DNA of 44,883 nucleotides from NCBI GenBank assembly GCA_966250375.1, contig CBINHE010000027.1, forward strand, positions 1-44,883, in the 5' to 3' direction. Position numbers and translations under genes: made by a program. The DNA is from CAMLDH01 sp966250375. GTDB taxonomy: Bacteria; Pseudomonadota; Gammaproteobacteria; Burkholderiales; Burkholderiaceae_D. Shown one piece after another: positions 1 through 8,051 of the stretch; within the stretch, counting starts at the first letter, position 1; each line of letters starts with the position of its first letter. The notes under the pieces are model-generated. The model did not search any database. It worked only from the letters and a program-made list of their open reading frames with translations, and was not told where the DNA came from.

Positions 1-94
1 CCATTGCTCAGTACCTCATCGGGCCGAATCTGACTACCCAACTGCTGTTTTTAGGTTCATATCGCAAGCAGCGAACAAAACTAATCGACGAAAA

Positions 95-125
95 AAAACC
101 CCGCAGTTCGCACCAGCGGGGTTTT
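95..125 (-). terminator. Intrinsic terminator after the HhH gene
   Basis: A perfect 10-bp stem (95-104 with 116-125, AAAACCCCGC/GCGGGGTTTT) encloses an 11-nt loop. On the minus strand it is followed by a run of eight T (complement of 91-98). It lies 20 bases past the stop of the helix-hairpin-helix gene and would end that transcript. The A-rich left arm means it could also work for plus-strand transcription. Positions 1-94 hold no coding signal that I can support. Confidence 0.85.
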
Positions 126-145
126 CTTTGAATATACAGGAAATG

Positions 146-586
146 TTACGGTTTTTTAGCGGACGCAGATGCTGACGCGGAAGCAACAGGCGCCGAAGCA
201 ATTTTGTCCTTCTTAACATCCTTCATGTCGTCTTTCTTCGGTTCGGCCTTGGCGCTGGCGCTTGCAGAAGCTTTTTTTCCCTCCTTGGCCGGAGCGACGC
301 TTCCCGCTGCATTCGGCTTAGATTGGCCATTGACACTCAAGCCTGCTTCCGACAGCTTGGCCGAACTTTTGCCACCAATACCCTTCACCCGTTTTTCAAA
401 GTCAGCCCAATCCTTGAAGTCACCGCCTTTTTTACGTTCATCAAGAATGGCTTTGGACGTTTTAGGGCCGATGCCTTTGACGCCATCAAGTGCTGCCTGA
501 TCCGCTTTGTTCACATCAATTTGTGCGAATGCGAAACCCATGGTCGCAATGAAAGTGGCAGCAGCTAACAATAGTTTTTTCAACAT
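146..586 (-). CDS. Secreted ComEA-like helix-hairpin-helix protein
   Basis: This 146-residue protein has a clear signal peptide at residues 1-21 (MLKK, hydrophobic core, cleavage after AFA). Next comes one helix-hairpin-helix DNA-binding unit, about residues 22-85, with the typical 'DVNKAD...L..VKGIGPKTSKAI' pattern and a second 'VKGIGGKSSAKL' hairpin. The last 60 residues are low-complexity Ala/Lys/Ser/Asp. ComEA-family proteins bind double-stranded DNA in the periplasm during transformation. Short soluble forms like this one are common in Burkholderiales and their role is less certain. The start is supported by a purine-rich GAGAGAG site upstream. The gene stands alone: a terminator follows, and a 334-base gap separates it from the heptose kinase gene. 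The HhH fold is sure; a competence role is inference. Confidence 0.85.
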   Translation of the reverse strand: MLKKLLLAAATFIATMGFAFAQIDVNKADQAALDGVKGIGPKTSKAILDERKKGGDFKDWADFEKRVKGIGGKSSAKLSEAGLSVNGQSKPNAAGSVAPAKEGKKASASASAKAEPKKDDMKDVKKDKIASAPVASASASASAKKP

Positions 587-752
587 TTGGCTCTCTCTTG
601 TCTAATCGTTCAGTCAATGTTTCGAAGTGGTTGAACATAATGTTCGCCCTACCCTACTTAACGGTTTGTCCATTAACCGGTTGACATCACAACGGGCGAT
701 GCTAATGTGTCTGGTCATTAGTTTGCATCCAGCCGCATTGCCCCAAGCGTGT

Positions 753-821
753 TGTAGGAGCAGGCCTTACCCGCGAAAGACATCATTGGCAACACCATCA
801 CGGGCAAGGCCCGCTCTTACA
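753..821. repeat. Inverted pair of REP-like elements in a 334-base gap
   Basis: The only structure I see in the gene-free stretch 587-920. Segment 753-773 (TGTAGGAGCAGGCCTTACCCG) and the reverse complement of 801-821 match at 18 of 21 positions, with a 27-base spacer. The consensus, a CGGG(T/C)AAGGCC(T/C)GCTC(C/T)TACA core, resembles the extragenic palindromes of Pseudomonas that are spread by REP-associated tyrosine transposases (recalled, not searched). Such pairs lie between genes and can fold into cruciforms or RNA hairpins. No transposase lies nearby. The rest of the gap shows no gene and no convincing promoter. Confidence 0.6.
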
Positions 822-920
822 AACCAGGCATGCGTATGCTCAAGCTCTGTTGGTAGACCACTTTTGAATTTCGTACGGAATTTATAGCCAAAGACGCTAG
901 GCCATGCATGTCGCGCCCGC

Positions 921-1853
921 CTAAGGAAAAAGTTCTTCCCTGGTCACGGTTGCCGTGCCCAACTTGCCGACCACGATACCGCCGGCTCGATTGGCAATCG
1001 ATACCGCATCCGCAATCGGCACGCCCGCACCGAGCATGACAGCCATGGTCGCAATTACCGTATCACCCGCGCCGGATACATCATAGACCTCGCGCGCCAT
1101 CGCCGGCATATGGATCACTTCCTGTGCGGTATAGAGCGTCATGCCTTCTTCCGAACGCGTCAGCAGCAAGGCTTCGAGTTCCAGCGCGATACGCAACTGC
1201 TGCGCTTTCACCGTCAGCTCATCTTCGGTCTTCCACGCGCCAACAATCCGCCGCAATTCGCCTTTATTCGGCGTCAGCATTGATGCGCCGGCATATGGCG
1301 AAAAATCATCACCCTTCGGATCCACCAGAATCCGCTTGCCCAGTTTGCGGGCCGACGCAATCATTTCCGCCACATTGACCAGACTGCCTTTTGCATAATC
1401 GGACAGCACGATCACGTCATACTGCGGCAATAGGGCATTGAACTGGGTTAGCTTGTCACGTAGTACGGTATCGGTCGGAGGACTTTCGAAATCAATGCGC
1501 AGCAGTTGCTGTTGCCGTCCGATGACGCGTAATTTGATAATGGTCGAGATCGATACATCGCGATTCAGATAGGTTTGAATCTCCAGGTCATGCAACAATT
1601 TCTCGACCAGATTGCCCGCCTCGTCCTGTCCGACAACACCGAGCAAGCCGGTATGTGCGCCCAAGGCGACCGCATTGCGCGCCACGTTCGCCGCCCCGCC
1701 TAAACGCTCGTCGCGCTTATCGATGCGCACAACAGGCACGGGGGCTTCGGGAGAAATGCGGCTGACGTCACCGAACCAGTACCGGTCCAGCATCACATCG
1801 CCGACCACGAGAATGCGGCTGGCGCTGAACGAAGCTGTGGTCATGGCACTCAT
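921..1853 (-). CDS. rfaE1: D-glycero-beta-D-manno-heptose-7-phosphate kinase
   Basis: This is a PfkB/ribokinase-family sugar kinase of 310 residues. It matches the N-terminal kinase domain of E. coli HldE and lacks the C-terminal adenylyltransferase domain, so it is the split type (HldA/RfaE1). The family phosphorylates heptose-7-phosphate at C1 with ATP on the route to ADP-heptose for the lipopolysaccharide inner core. Visible motifs are 'VVGDVMLDRYWFGDVSRISPEAPVPV' in the first 45 residues, 'GGAANVARN', and the C-terminal anion-hole/catalytic motif 'DVSGAGDTV' with the catalytic Asp. The start codon overlaps the stop of ugd in an ATGA, so the two are probably translationally coupled. The partner adenylyltransferase gene is not in this window. 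Confidence 0.92.
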   Translation of the reverse strand: MSAMTTASFSASRILVVGDVMLDRYWFGDVSRISPEAPVPVVRIDKRDERLGGAANVARNAVALGAHTGLLGVVGQDEAGNLVEKLLHDLEIQTYLNRDVSISTIIKLRVIGRQQQLLRIDFESPPTDTVLRDKLTQFNALLPQYDVIVLSDYAKGSLVNVAEMIASARKLGKRILVDPKGDDFSPYAGASMLTPNKGELRRIVGAWKTEDELTVKAQQLRIALELEALLLTRSEEGMTLYTAQEVIHMPAMAREVYDVSGAGDTVIATMAVMLGAGVPIADAVSIANRAGGIVVGKLGTATVTREELFP

Positions 1854-3223
1854 GCACGCGTCAATACAGAACGGCCGATGCCGTGGTATTCGAAACCGAT
1901 ATCGGACATGATCTGCGGGTCAAACAGATTGCGCCCATCAAAAATGATGGGGGCTTTAAGCGCGGTTTTAACGCGATCGAAATCAGGGCTGCGAAATGCT
2001 TTCCATTCCGTGACAATCGCCAGCGCATCAGCATCCTGCAACGCATCCATCGGGCTATCGCTGAAACGGATGCGCGACAAGCCATCGGCGAAATGACCGA
2101 AGTCGAGTGCCAGCACGCGTTTGGCCTCAGTCACCGCAACCGGGTCGTAGACCGCTACCGAGGCGCCGCGGCCAATCAATTCGCGCAACAATACGCGTGC
2201 CGGCGCTTCCCGCATGTCGTCGGTATTCGGCTTGAATGCCAATCCCCACAGCGCGAAATGCTTGCCCACCAAACTCTCGCCAAAGCGGGAAACGATTTTC
2301 TTGCCCAGCACATGCTTCTGATTATTGTTGACTGCTTCCACCGCCTGCAAAATCAGCAAATTCTGCCCATAGTCGCGTGCGGTACGTTCCAGTGCCTGCA
2401 CGTCTTTCGGGAAGCATGAGCCGCCATAGCCGCAACCGGCATAAAGAAAACCGTAACCGATGCGCGGATCGGAGCCGATACCTTGCCGTACCGCTTCGAT
2501 ATCGGCGCCAACTTGGTCCGCCAGATTGGCCAGTTCATTCATGAACGAGATGCGCGTTGCCAGCATCGCATTCGCCGCATACTTCGTGAATTCCGCCGAG
2601 CGCACATCCATCCAGAAGGTCCGCTCGTGATGCCGATTGAATGGCGAATACAGTTTTTTCATCGACGCATGCGCTTGCAAACCTTCCGGCGTGCTGTCGC
2701 ATCCAATGACGATACGGTCAGGGCGCATGAAGTCTTCAACTGCGGCGCCTTCTTTCAAAAATTCCGGGTTGGACACAACGGAAAATTTGGCATTGCTGTC
2801 GCGCGCGCGCAACTCGGCGCCGATTGCCGCACTGACCTTGTCGGCGGTGCCGACCGGCACGGTCGATTTATCGACAATTACCTTGAATCCAGTCATATGC
2901 TTGCCGATGTTGCGTGCCGCAGCGATCACGTATTGCAGATCAGCCGACCCGTCTTCATCCGGCGGTGTGCCCACGGCAATGAACTGGATATCGCCATGCG
3001 CAGCGCTGGCGGCGATATCCGTTGAGAATTTCAGACGCCCGGCGGCGCGGTTGCGCGCCACGATGTCCGCCAGCCCCGGCTCGTAAATCGGAATTCCGCC
3101 GTTGTTCAGGATGTCGATCTTGCCTTGATCAACATCAAGGCAAAACACATCGTTTCCGAGCTCTGCCAAGCAAGCACCGGTAACCAAGCCGACATAGCCG
3201 GTACCAATAATCGTTACTTTCAT
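1850..3223 (-). CDS. ugd: UDP-glucose 6-dehydrogenase
   Basis: A 457-residue NAD-dependent enzyme that oxidises UDP-glucose to UDP-glucuronate in the cytoplasm for surface polysaccharide and lipid A sugar modification. The N-terminal Rossmann motif is GTGYVG (residues 7-12). The catalytic Cys is C270 within 'YGGSCFPKD', and the C-terminal UDP-binding domain includes 'GLAFKPNTDDMREAP'. I chose the ATG at 3223 over an in-frame start 60 bases upstream because the family starts MKVTIIGTGYVG and GGAG sits just before it. It overlaps the heptose kinase start by 4 bases, which makes a two-gene envelope-sugar unit after lapB (97-base gap). Confidence 0.95.
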   Translation of the reverse strand: MKVTIIGTGYVGLVTGACLAELGNDVFCLDVDQGKIDILNNGGIPIYEPGLADIVARNRAAGRLKFSTDIAASAAHGDIQFIAVGTPPDEDGSADLQYVIAAARNIGKHMTGFKVIVDKSTVPVGTADKVSAAIGAELRARDSNAKFSVVSNPEFLKEGAAVEDFMRPDRIVIGCDSTPEGLQAHASMKKLYSPFNRHHERTFWMDVRSAEFTKYAANAMLATRISFMNELANLADQVGADIEAVRQGIGSDPRIGYGFLYAGCGYGGSCFPKDVQALERTARDYGQNLLILQAVEAVNNNQKHVLGKKIVSRFGESLVGKHFALWGLAFKPNTDDMREAPARVLLRELIGRGASVAVYDPVAVTEAKRVLALDFGHFADGLSRIRFSDSPMDALQDADALAIVTEWKAFRSPDFDRVKTALKAPIIFDGRNLFDPQIMSDIGFEYHGIGRSVLTRA

Positions 3224-3320
3224 AATGCTCCATTTAAAACGCCGGCATCCTTGGGATGCTGCAAAATAAGTATCTTCCGGCAAAGCCGGGGGTTATCTTG
3301 TTAAATTTTGTTAAAGGTAC

Positions 3321-4496
3321 TTAATTCATTACATTCAGCTCTTCCGTGCGGCGCGGCGGATATGTTTCCCAATGGCTGCACCCAGGGCATTGCCAATAAT
3401 ATTGGCGAGCTTTGAAGCCGCAATGGCTACATTGGTAGCGTGCCAGTTTCTGGGTATAACCATGCACCAGGTTTTTTACCAACGACAGCTCCGGCCGCAC
3501 TTCGGGCCGCGCATCCATCAAGCGCGCTTCCAGCAATTTATCCAAGCCCAGCAAGGTAGGCGTGCGGCGCAACTCGTCGCTGACCAATTGGTTCGCCGCA
3601 TCCACGCCGTCCAGATCCAGCACTGCCTTGAACACCACTTCCAGCAAATCGATCGACGATGCTTCGGCTAGATACGACTTCAACAGATTGGCGCCTTCCT
3701 GCGGCCGGCCGACTGCACGATACCCATCCATCAAGCGCTGCGCAACCAGTGCCACGTGCGGCACGCTCTGCTGCTCTACGCGCCGCCATGTGAGCAGCGC
3801 TGTCTCGATATCGCCCTTGGCCAAGTACGCATCGCCCATCAACATGGTCGCGCGCACATTCTTGCGATCGGCTGCCCAGGCTTTTTCGAGCTCGGCCATT
3901 GCCGCATCCGGGTGCGTGTGCACCAATTCGTCTTGCGCCAGTTCGCAATGGAATTGCGCGATTTCCTTTTGCCGCCCGCCGGCGCCGGACTCTTGCAAGG
4001 CGCGCGCCGCCTCAATGGCGCGCGTCCATTCCTTTTCGCGCTGATAAATTTCCAGCAGCGCCCGCCGCGCTTGCGCGCTGTACTGCGTGTCGACCAGTTG
4101 ATTGAATGTTTCTTCTGCACGGTCGAGCAAGCCCGCTTTCAAGTAGTCTTGACCCAGCTCAAATTGCGCATGTACCTTATGCTCTAGCGGTAAATCCGGC
4201 CGCGCGAGCAGGTTTTGATGGACCCGGATTGCGCGTTCGGTTTCACCACGCCGGCGAAACAGGTTGCCGAGCGCGAAATGCAATTCCACTGTTTCGGGAT
4301 CGAGCTTGACGATTTCAATGAAGGCATCGATCGCCTTGTCAGGCTGCTCGTTCAACAGAAAGTTCAGCCCCTTAAAATATCCTCTTGGCAAACTGCGTGA
4401 TTCTGATACCAGTTGATTGATATCGACACGTGCAGCAATCCACCCCAGTCCGAAAAAAACGGGGATTGCCAACAGCCACCAGGTTTCAAATTCCAT
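3321..4496 (-). CDS. lapB: Lipopolysaccharide assembly protein B (YciM)
   Basis: The 391-residue protein has an N-terminal membrane anchor (residues 5-22), tandem tetratricopeptide repeats over most of its length, and a C-terminal rubredoxin-like zinc knuckle with C356, C359, C370 and C373. This is the LapB/YciM architecture. In E. coli LapB, with FtsH, controls degradation of LpxC and so balances lipopolysaccharide against phospholipid synthesis. It faces the cytoplasm from the inner membrane. It follows lapA, as in E. coli, here 197 bases downstream, and precedes the ugd-rfaE1 sugar genes, so the neighbourhood is about the envelope. No clear Shine-Dalgarno site is seen before the ATG. Confidence 0.93.
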   Translation of the reverse strand: MEFETWWLLAIPVFFGLGWIAARVDINQLVSESRSLPRGYFKGLNFLLNEQPDKAIDAFIEIVKLDPETVELHFALGNLFRRRGETERAIRVHQNLLARPDLPLEHKVHAQFELGQDYLKAGLLDRAEETFNQLVDTQYSAQARRALLEIYQREKEWTRAIEAARALQESGAGGRQKEIAQFHCELAQDELVHTHPDAAMAELEKAWAADRKNVRATMLMGDAYLAKGDIETALLTWRRVEQQSVPHVALVAQRLMDGYRAVGRPQEGANLLKSYLAEASSIDLLEVVFKAVLDLDGVDAANQLVSDELRRTPTLLGLDKLLEARLMDARPEVRPELSLVKNLVHGYTQKLARYQCSHCGFKARQYYWQCPGCSHWETYPPRRTEELNVMN

Positions 4497-4693
4497 GCGC
4501 GTTTATTTTTGTGATTGGGTGTGATTCATTGCGGTCATTTTAGAGCTTTTGACATAATGAGGCGGGTCCGCGCTGCCAAACTGCCAAGACGTGCGGCAAA
4601 CCAAAGGTAGGTTCCCTTGGCGCGAAGCGCAGGGCGCCCGGCGCAACAACGCAGGAGCCGCATTTGGCAGCAGTGCGGGCTCGTTTCATTATG

Positions 4694-5014
4694 TTAAAAA
4701 CTCTTACTCACAATGCTGTCGGGTTGCGGCGGTTGAATCCGCGCCAAACGTTTCGCTTCATTCTCTTGCTGCATGGCAGCGATCGTCTTTTTATGTTTTG
4801 ACAGCTCGCGTCGATGACGAAACACGGTTGGCGTCAGCGCCAATATGCCCAATGCACCACCTGCGACGAAAAAGCCGAGCAGCAACAGAACCAGCGGGCC
4901 GCGTATCTCATAATCCAAAAAGAAATGCAGCGCCACTTCCTGCGTATTTTTCAGTGCGAAACCGAAAAAAATCACAAAGAGAATGGTTGCAACGATTCTG
5001 AACAAGACTTTCAT
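4694..5014 (-). CDS. lapA: LapA-domain inner membrane protein
   Basis: A 106-residue protein with two transmembrane segments (about residues 4-22 and 40-62) and a charged, probably coiled-coil cytoplasmic tail from residue 67 that ends near a proline-rich stretch. This is the LapA (YciS, DUF1049) layout. The protein works with LapB in lipopolysaccharide assembly and quality control. AAGGA lies upstream of the ATG. A terminator sits between it and ihfB, so lapA may have its own promoter, although ihfB-lapA-lapB order is conserved in proteobacteria. The 197-base gap to lapB holds GC-rich inverted sequence but no gene. Confidence 0.88.
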   Translation of the reverse strand: MKVLFRIVATILFVIFFGFALKNTQEVALHFFLDYEIRGPLVLLLLGFFVAGGALGILALTPTVFRHRRELSKHKKTIAAMQQENEAKRLARIQPPQPDSIVSKSF

Positions 5015-5090
5015 GGCGCGATTTCCTTATCTCAAACCTGACGACCAGGCATTGTTGCGCAAATTTAAAAGCAACCGAAATTGTACGTGA

Positions 5091-5119
5091 AAAAAAACGG
5101 CATCCAAGGATGCCGTTTT
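5091..5119 (-). terminator. Intrinsic terminator between ihfB and lapA
   Basis: Inverted arms 5094-5105 (AAAACGGCATCC) and 5108-5119 (GGATGCCGTTTT) pair over 12 bp with almost no loop; the innermost pairs must open. On the minus strand the stem runs into seven T (complement of 5091-5097). It ends or attenuates the rpsA-ihfB transcript before lapA. Confidence 0.85.
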
Positions 5120-5187
5120 ACATTTTATTTGTTATGGGACAAAGTTAAGCATCGCTGCACTTCGTCCCCCAACATTCTTACAACGAC

Positions 5188-5493
5188 TCAATCTTCCTTG
5201 ATCGGCTGCCCGACCATCGCGTCCACCCGTTCGCGCAATTCCTTGCCCGGCTTGAAGTGCGGCACCCGCTTTTCCGGCACCATCACTTTGTCACCTGACT
5301 TCGGATTACGGCCGATGCGCGGTGGGCGGCTGTTCAATGCAAAGCTGCCAAAACCACGAATCTCAATGCGCTGACCGGTTGCCAAAGCATTCGCCATTGC
5401 ATCGAGTATGGCTTTGACCGCGTATTCCACATCTTTGGCGACCAGTTGCGGATAACGCTCAGCCAAACGGGCAATCAGCTCCGACTTTGTCAT
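5188..5493 (-). CDS. ihfB: Integration host factor subunit beta
   Basis: A 101-residue HU/IHF-family DNA-bending protein. It has the family's 'RIEIRGFGSFALNSRPPRIGRNPKSG' arm, with the conserved GRNP turn and Pro that intercalates into the minor groove, and an N-terminal helix pair beginning MTKSELIARLA. With the alpha subunit (not in this window) it forms a heterodimer that bends DNA at recombination, replication and promoter sites. It lies 15 bases after the rpsA stop, the common rpsA-ihfB pairing in proteobacteria, and shares that transcript. AAGGG lies 14 bases before the ATG. Confidence 0.96.
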   Translation of the reverse strand: MTKSELIARLAERYPQLVAKDVEYAVKAILDAMANALATGQRIEIRGFGSFALNSRPPRIGRNPKSGDKVMVPEKRVPHFKPGKELRERVDAMVGQPIKED

Positions 5494-5508
5494 TTATGGG
5501 CTCGACCC

Positions 5509-7218
5509 TTAGTTCTTGTTGTCGAGTTTCGCTTTTAACAGCGCGCCCAAGCTGGTCGTACCGGACGCAGCACTGGAGTCCGCAGACATCTTTTGCATGG
5601 CTTCCTGGGTTTCGACATTGTCTTTCGCCTTGATCGACAACTGGATACCGCGTGCCTTGCGATCAATGTTGAGGACCATCGCTTCGACCGTGTCGCCGAC
5701 TTTCAGGTGCGTACCAGCATCTTCCACGCGATCGCGGGAGATTTCGGAAGCGCGCAGATAGCCTTCGACTTCTTCCGACAACTGGATCACTGCGCCTTTA
5801 GGCTCGACCGATTTGACCGTGCCGGTTACCAGCGCGCCCTTGTCGTTCATTGCAGCAAAGTTGTTGAATGGATCGCCTTCGAGTTGCTTGACGCCCAAGG
5901 AAACGCGCTCGCGCTCGACATCGATTGCCAACACGATTGCCTCCAGTTCGTCACCTTTTTTGAAGCGGCGCACAGCTTCTTCGCCGGTTTCGGTCCAGGA
6001 CAGATCGGACAGGTGCACCAAACCGTCGATGTTGCCGGCCAAGCCGATGAACACGCCGAAGTCGGTAATCGATTTGATCGCGCCGCGGACTTTGTCGCCC
6101 TTCTTGTGCGTGACAGCAAAGTCATCCCATGGGTTGGCTTTGCACTGTTTCATGCCGAGGCTTATACGACGACGCTCTTCGTCGATTTCCAAGACCATGA
6201 CTTCAACTTCATCGCCCAACTGGACGACTTTGTTCGGCGCCACGTTCTTGTTGGTCCAGTCCATTTCGGACACGTGAACCAGGCCTTCGATACCCTGCTC
6301 GACTTCAACGAATGCGCCATAGTCGGTGAGGTTCGTAACTTTACCGAACAAGCGGGTGCTTTGCGGGTAACGACGGGACAGGCCGGTCCATGGATCGTCG
6401 CCCAATTGCTTGACGCCCAGCGAAACGCGGTTTTTCTCTTGATCGTATTTGAGTACTTTAGCAGTAATCTCTTGACCGACTGTGAGTACTTCGGATGGGT
6501 GACGCACACGACGCCATGCGAGGTCGGTAATGTGCAACAAGCCATCGATGCCACCGAGGTCAACGAATGCGCCGTAGTCGGTGATGTTCTTGACGACACC
6601 GGTAACCACGGTGCCCTCTTTCAGGGTTTCCATCAGCTTTTGACGCTCTTCGCCCATCGAGGCTTCGATGACAGCGCGGCGCGACAGTACCACGTTGTTG
6701 CGTTTGCGGTCAAGCTTGATGACCTTGAATTCCATCGTCTTGCCTTCAAACGGCGTGGTGTCCTTGACCGGGCGGGTATCGACCAGCGAACCCGGGAGGA
6801 ATGCGCGAATGCCGTTGGTCAACACGGTCAGGCCGCCTTTGACCTTGCCATTGACGGTACCAGTGACGATCTCGCCAGACTCCATCGCTTTTTCAAGCGA
6901 GAGCCACGAGGCGAGACGTTTCGCCTTGTCGCGCGACAGGATGGTGTCGCCAAAGCCGTTTTCGAGCGATTCGATTGCGACGGAAATGAAATCGCCTACA
7001 TTGACTTCGAGTTCGCCATTGTCGTTCTTGAATTCTTCGATGGGAATAAAGGCTTCGGATTTCAGGCCGGCGTTGACGATCACGAAATTGTGGTCGAGAC
7101 GAACGACTTCAGCCGAAATCACCTCACCGGAGCGCATGTCCTGACGCAACAGCGATTCTTCAAAGAGAGCGGCAAAACTTTCCATACCAGATGCAGGGGA
7201 TGTAGAAACTATAGACAT
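5509..7218 (-). CDS. rpsA: 30S ribosomal protein S1
   Basis: The protein has 569 residues and six S1 RNA-binding domains. The first two bind the ribosome; the later four carry the repeated 'G.V..ITDYGAFVDLGGIDGLLH.SDL.W' pattern for mRNA binding. S1 helps the small subunit unfold and start on mRNAs with weak Shine-Dalgarno sites. I chose the ATG at 7218 (MSIVSTSP, before the conserved ESFAALFEESL). An in-frame ATG 21 bases upstream is possible. Neither has a good Shine-Dalgarno site, as is usual for rpsA, whose translation S1 itself controls in E. coli. It follows cmk by 127 bases, and that gap holds a strong hairpin. Confidence 0.96.
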   Translation of the reverse strand: MSIVSTSPASGMESFAALFEESLLRQDMRSGEVISAEVVRLDHNFVIVNAGLKSEAFIPIEEFKNDNGELEVNVGDFISVAIESLENGFGDTILSRDKAKRLASWLSLEKAMESGEIVTGTVNGKVKGGLTVLTNGIRAFLPGSLVDTRPVKDTTPFEGKTMEFKVIKLDRKRNNVVLSRRAVIEASMGEERQKLMETLKEGTVVTGVVKNITDYGAFVDLGGIDGLLHITDLAWRRVRHPSEVLTVGQEITAKVLKYDQEKNRVSLGVKQLGDDPWTGLSRRYPQSTRLFGKVTNLTDYGAFVEVEQGIEGLVHVSEMDWTNKNVAPNKVVQLGDEVEVMVLEIDEERRRISLGMKQCKANPWDDFAVTHKKGDKVRGAIKSITDFGVFIGLAGNIDGLVHLSDLSWTETGEEAVRRFKKGDELEAIVLAIDVERERVSLGVKQLEGDPFNNFAAMNDKGALVTGTVKSVEPKGAVIQLSEEVEGYLRASEISRDRVEDAGTHLKVGDTVEAMVLNIDRKARGIQLSIKAKDNVETQEAMQKMSADSSAASGTTSLGALLKAKLDNKN

Positions 7219-7284
7219 AGATGTAAGCAGGTTAGCCAATTCTGATCGCGGAATGCGGCAGATATTGGGTTGGGTTCATCAACA

Positions 7285-7311
7285 CCCGATATAGCGTTGC
7301 GCTATATCGGG
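7285..7311 (-). promoter_or_regulatory. Perfect 12-bp hairpin between cmk and rpsA
   Basis: Arms 7285-7296 (CCCGATATAGCG) and 7300-7311 pair perfectly around a 3-base loop, about 67 bases upstream of the rpsA start. No T-run follows on either strand, so it is not a simple intrinsic terminator. It could be an RNA element in the rpsA leader, a processing site between cmk and rpsA, or a protein operator. Its position suits regulation of rpsA, but that is inference. Confidence 0.55.
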
Positions 7312-7345
7312 CACCAATTGCACTGTAAAAAATGATCTGATTAAT

Positions 7346-8020
7346 TCAGAACACTTTTTTTATTTCGGCATACCAGCCGAGCACTTTTGCGACCGCCTGT
7401 TCAATGGTCAAATCAGATGTATCCAGCAAATGTGCGCCTTCTGCCGGCTTGAGCGGTGCGATGGCCCGGTTCGAGTCGCGCGCGTCACGCTCATGCAAGT
7501 CTTTCAGAAGGTCGTCCATGCTAGCAGAAAAACCCTTGTCAATCAATTGCTTATAGCGTCTTTGCGCGCGTGCCTCGACGCTAGCCGTGAGAAACACTTT
7601 GAGCGTTGCATGTGGAAAAATCACCGTTCCCATGTCGCGGCCATCGGCGACCAGCCCGGGCGCCTTGCGAAAGTGCAGTTGCAGGCTGTACAAGGCCTGG
7701 CGCACCATTGGCAGAGCAGCAATTTTGGATGCCGTATTGCCCACCTCCTCAGCGCGGATGGCCGCGGTAACATTCTCGTGCGCCAATAGTATGTCCTCAC
7801 CTGCAAAGGTACATGGCAAGGCTGCGGCGATCTTGGCAAGCGCATGTTCGTCGTTCATCGGCGTCCCCTTGCGCAATGCGGTCAAGGCGGTGAGCCGATA
7901 GAGAGCACCGGAATCGAGGTAATGAAAACCCAGCCGATCGGCGACCCGATGGGCAACGGTTCCTTTACCGGATGCAGTCGGACCATCGATGGCAATAACA
8001 GGAATATGGGATGTAGTCAT
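7346..8020 (-). CDS. cmk: Cytidylate kinase
   Basis: A 224-residue P-loop kinase that phosphorylates CMP and dCMP to the diphosphates, feeding RNA, DNA and lipid precursor synthesis. The ATP-binding loop is at the N-terminus (GPTASGKGT, residues 13-21). The CMP-binding insert and 'VADGRDMGTVIFPHA' motif follow, then the lid region with 'RDARDSNRAIAPL'. Its length is normal for the bacterial family. It sits 31 bases after aroA and ahead of rpsA, the aroA-cmk-rpsA-ihfB order typical of beta- and gammaproteobacteria. Confidence 0.95.
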   Translation of the reverse strand: MTTSHIPVIAIDGPTASGKGTVAHRVADRLGFHYLDSGALYRLTALTALRKGTPMNDEHALAKIAAALPCTFAGEDILLAHENVTAAIRAEEVGNTASKIAALPMVRQALYSLQLHFRKAPGLVADGRDMGTVIFPHATLKVFLTASVEARAQRRYKQLIDKGFSASMDDLLKDLHERDARDSNRAIAPLKPAEGAHLLDTSDLTIEQAVAKVLGWYAEIKKVF

Positions 8021-8051
8021 TTATTATTGAACGCACAACATGCTGCCAGCT

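Noticed and set aside
5593..7245. A 550-codon plus-strand open frame opposite rpsA
   Set aside because: It mirrors the codon bias of rpsA, has no ribosome binding site or family resemblance, and lies wholly inside a certain gene. The same holds for the long frames opposite gyrA (14963-16297) and the TonB receptor (26194-27213).
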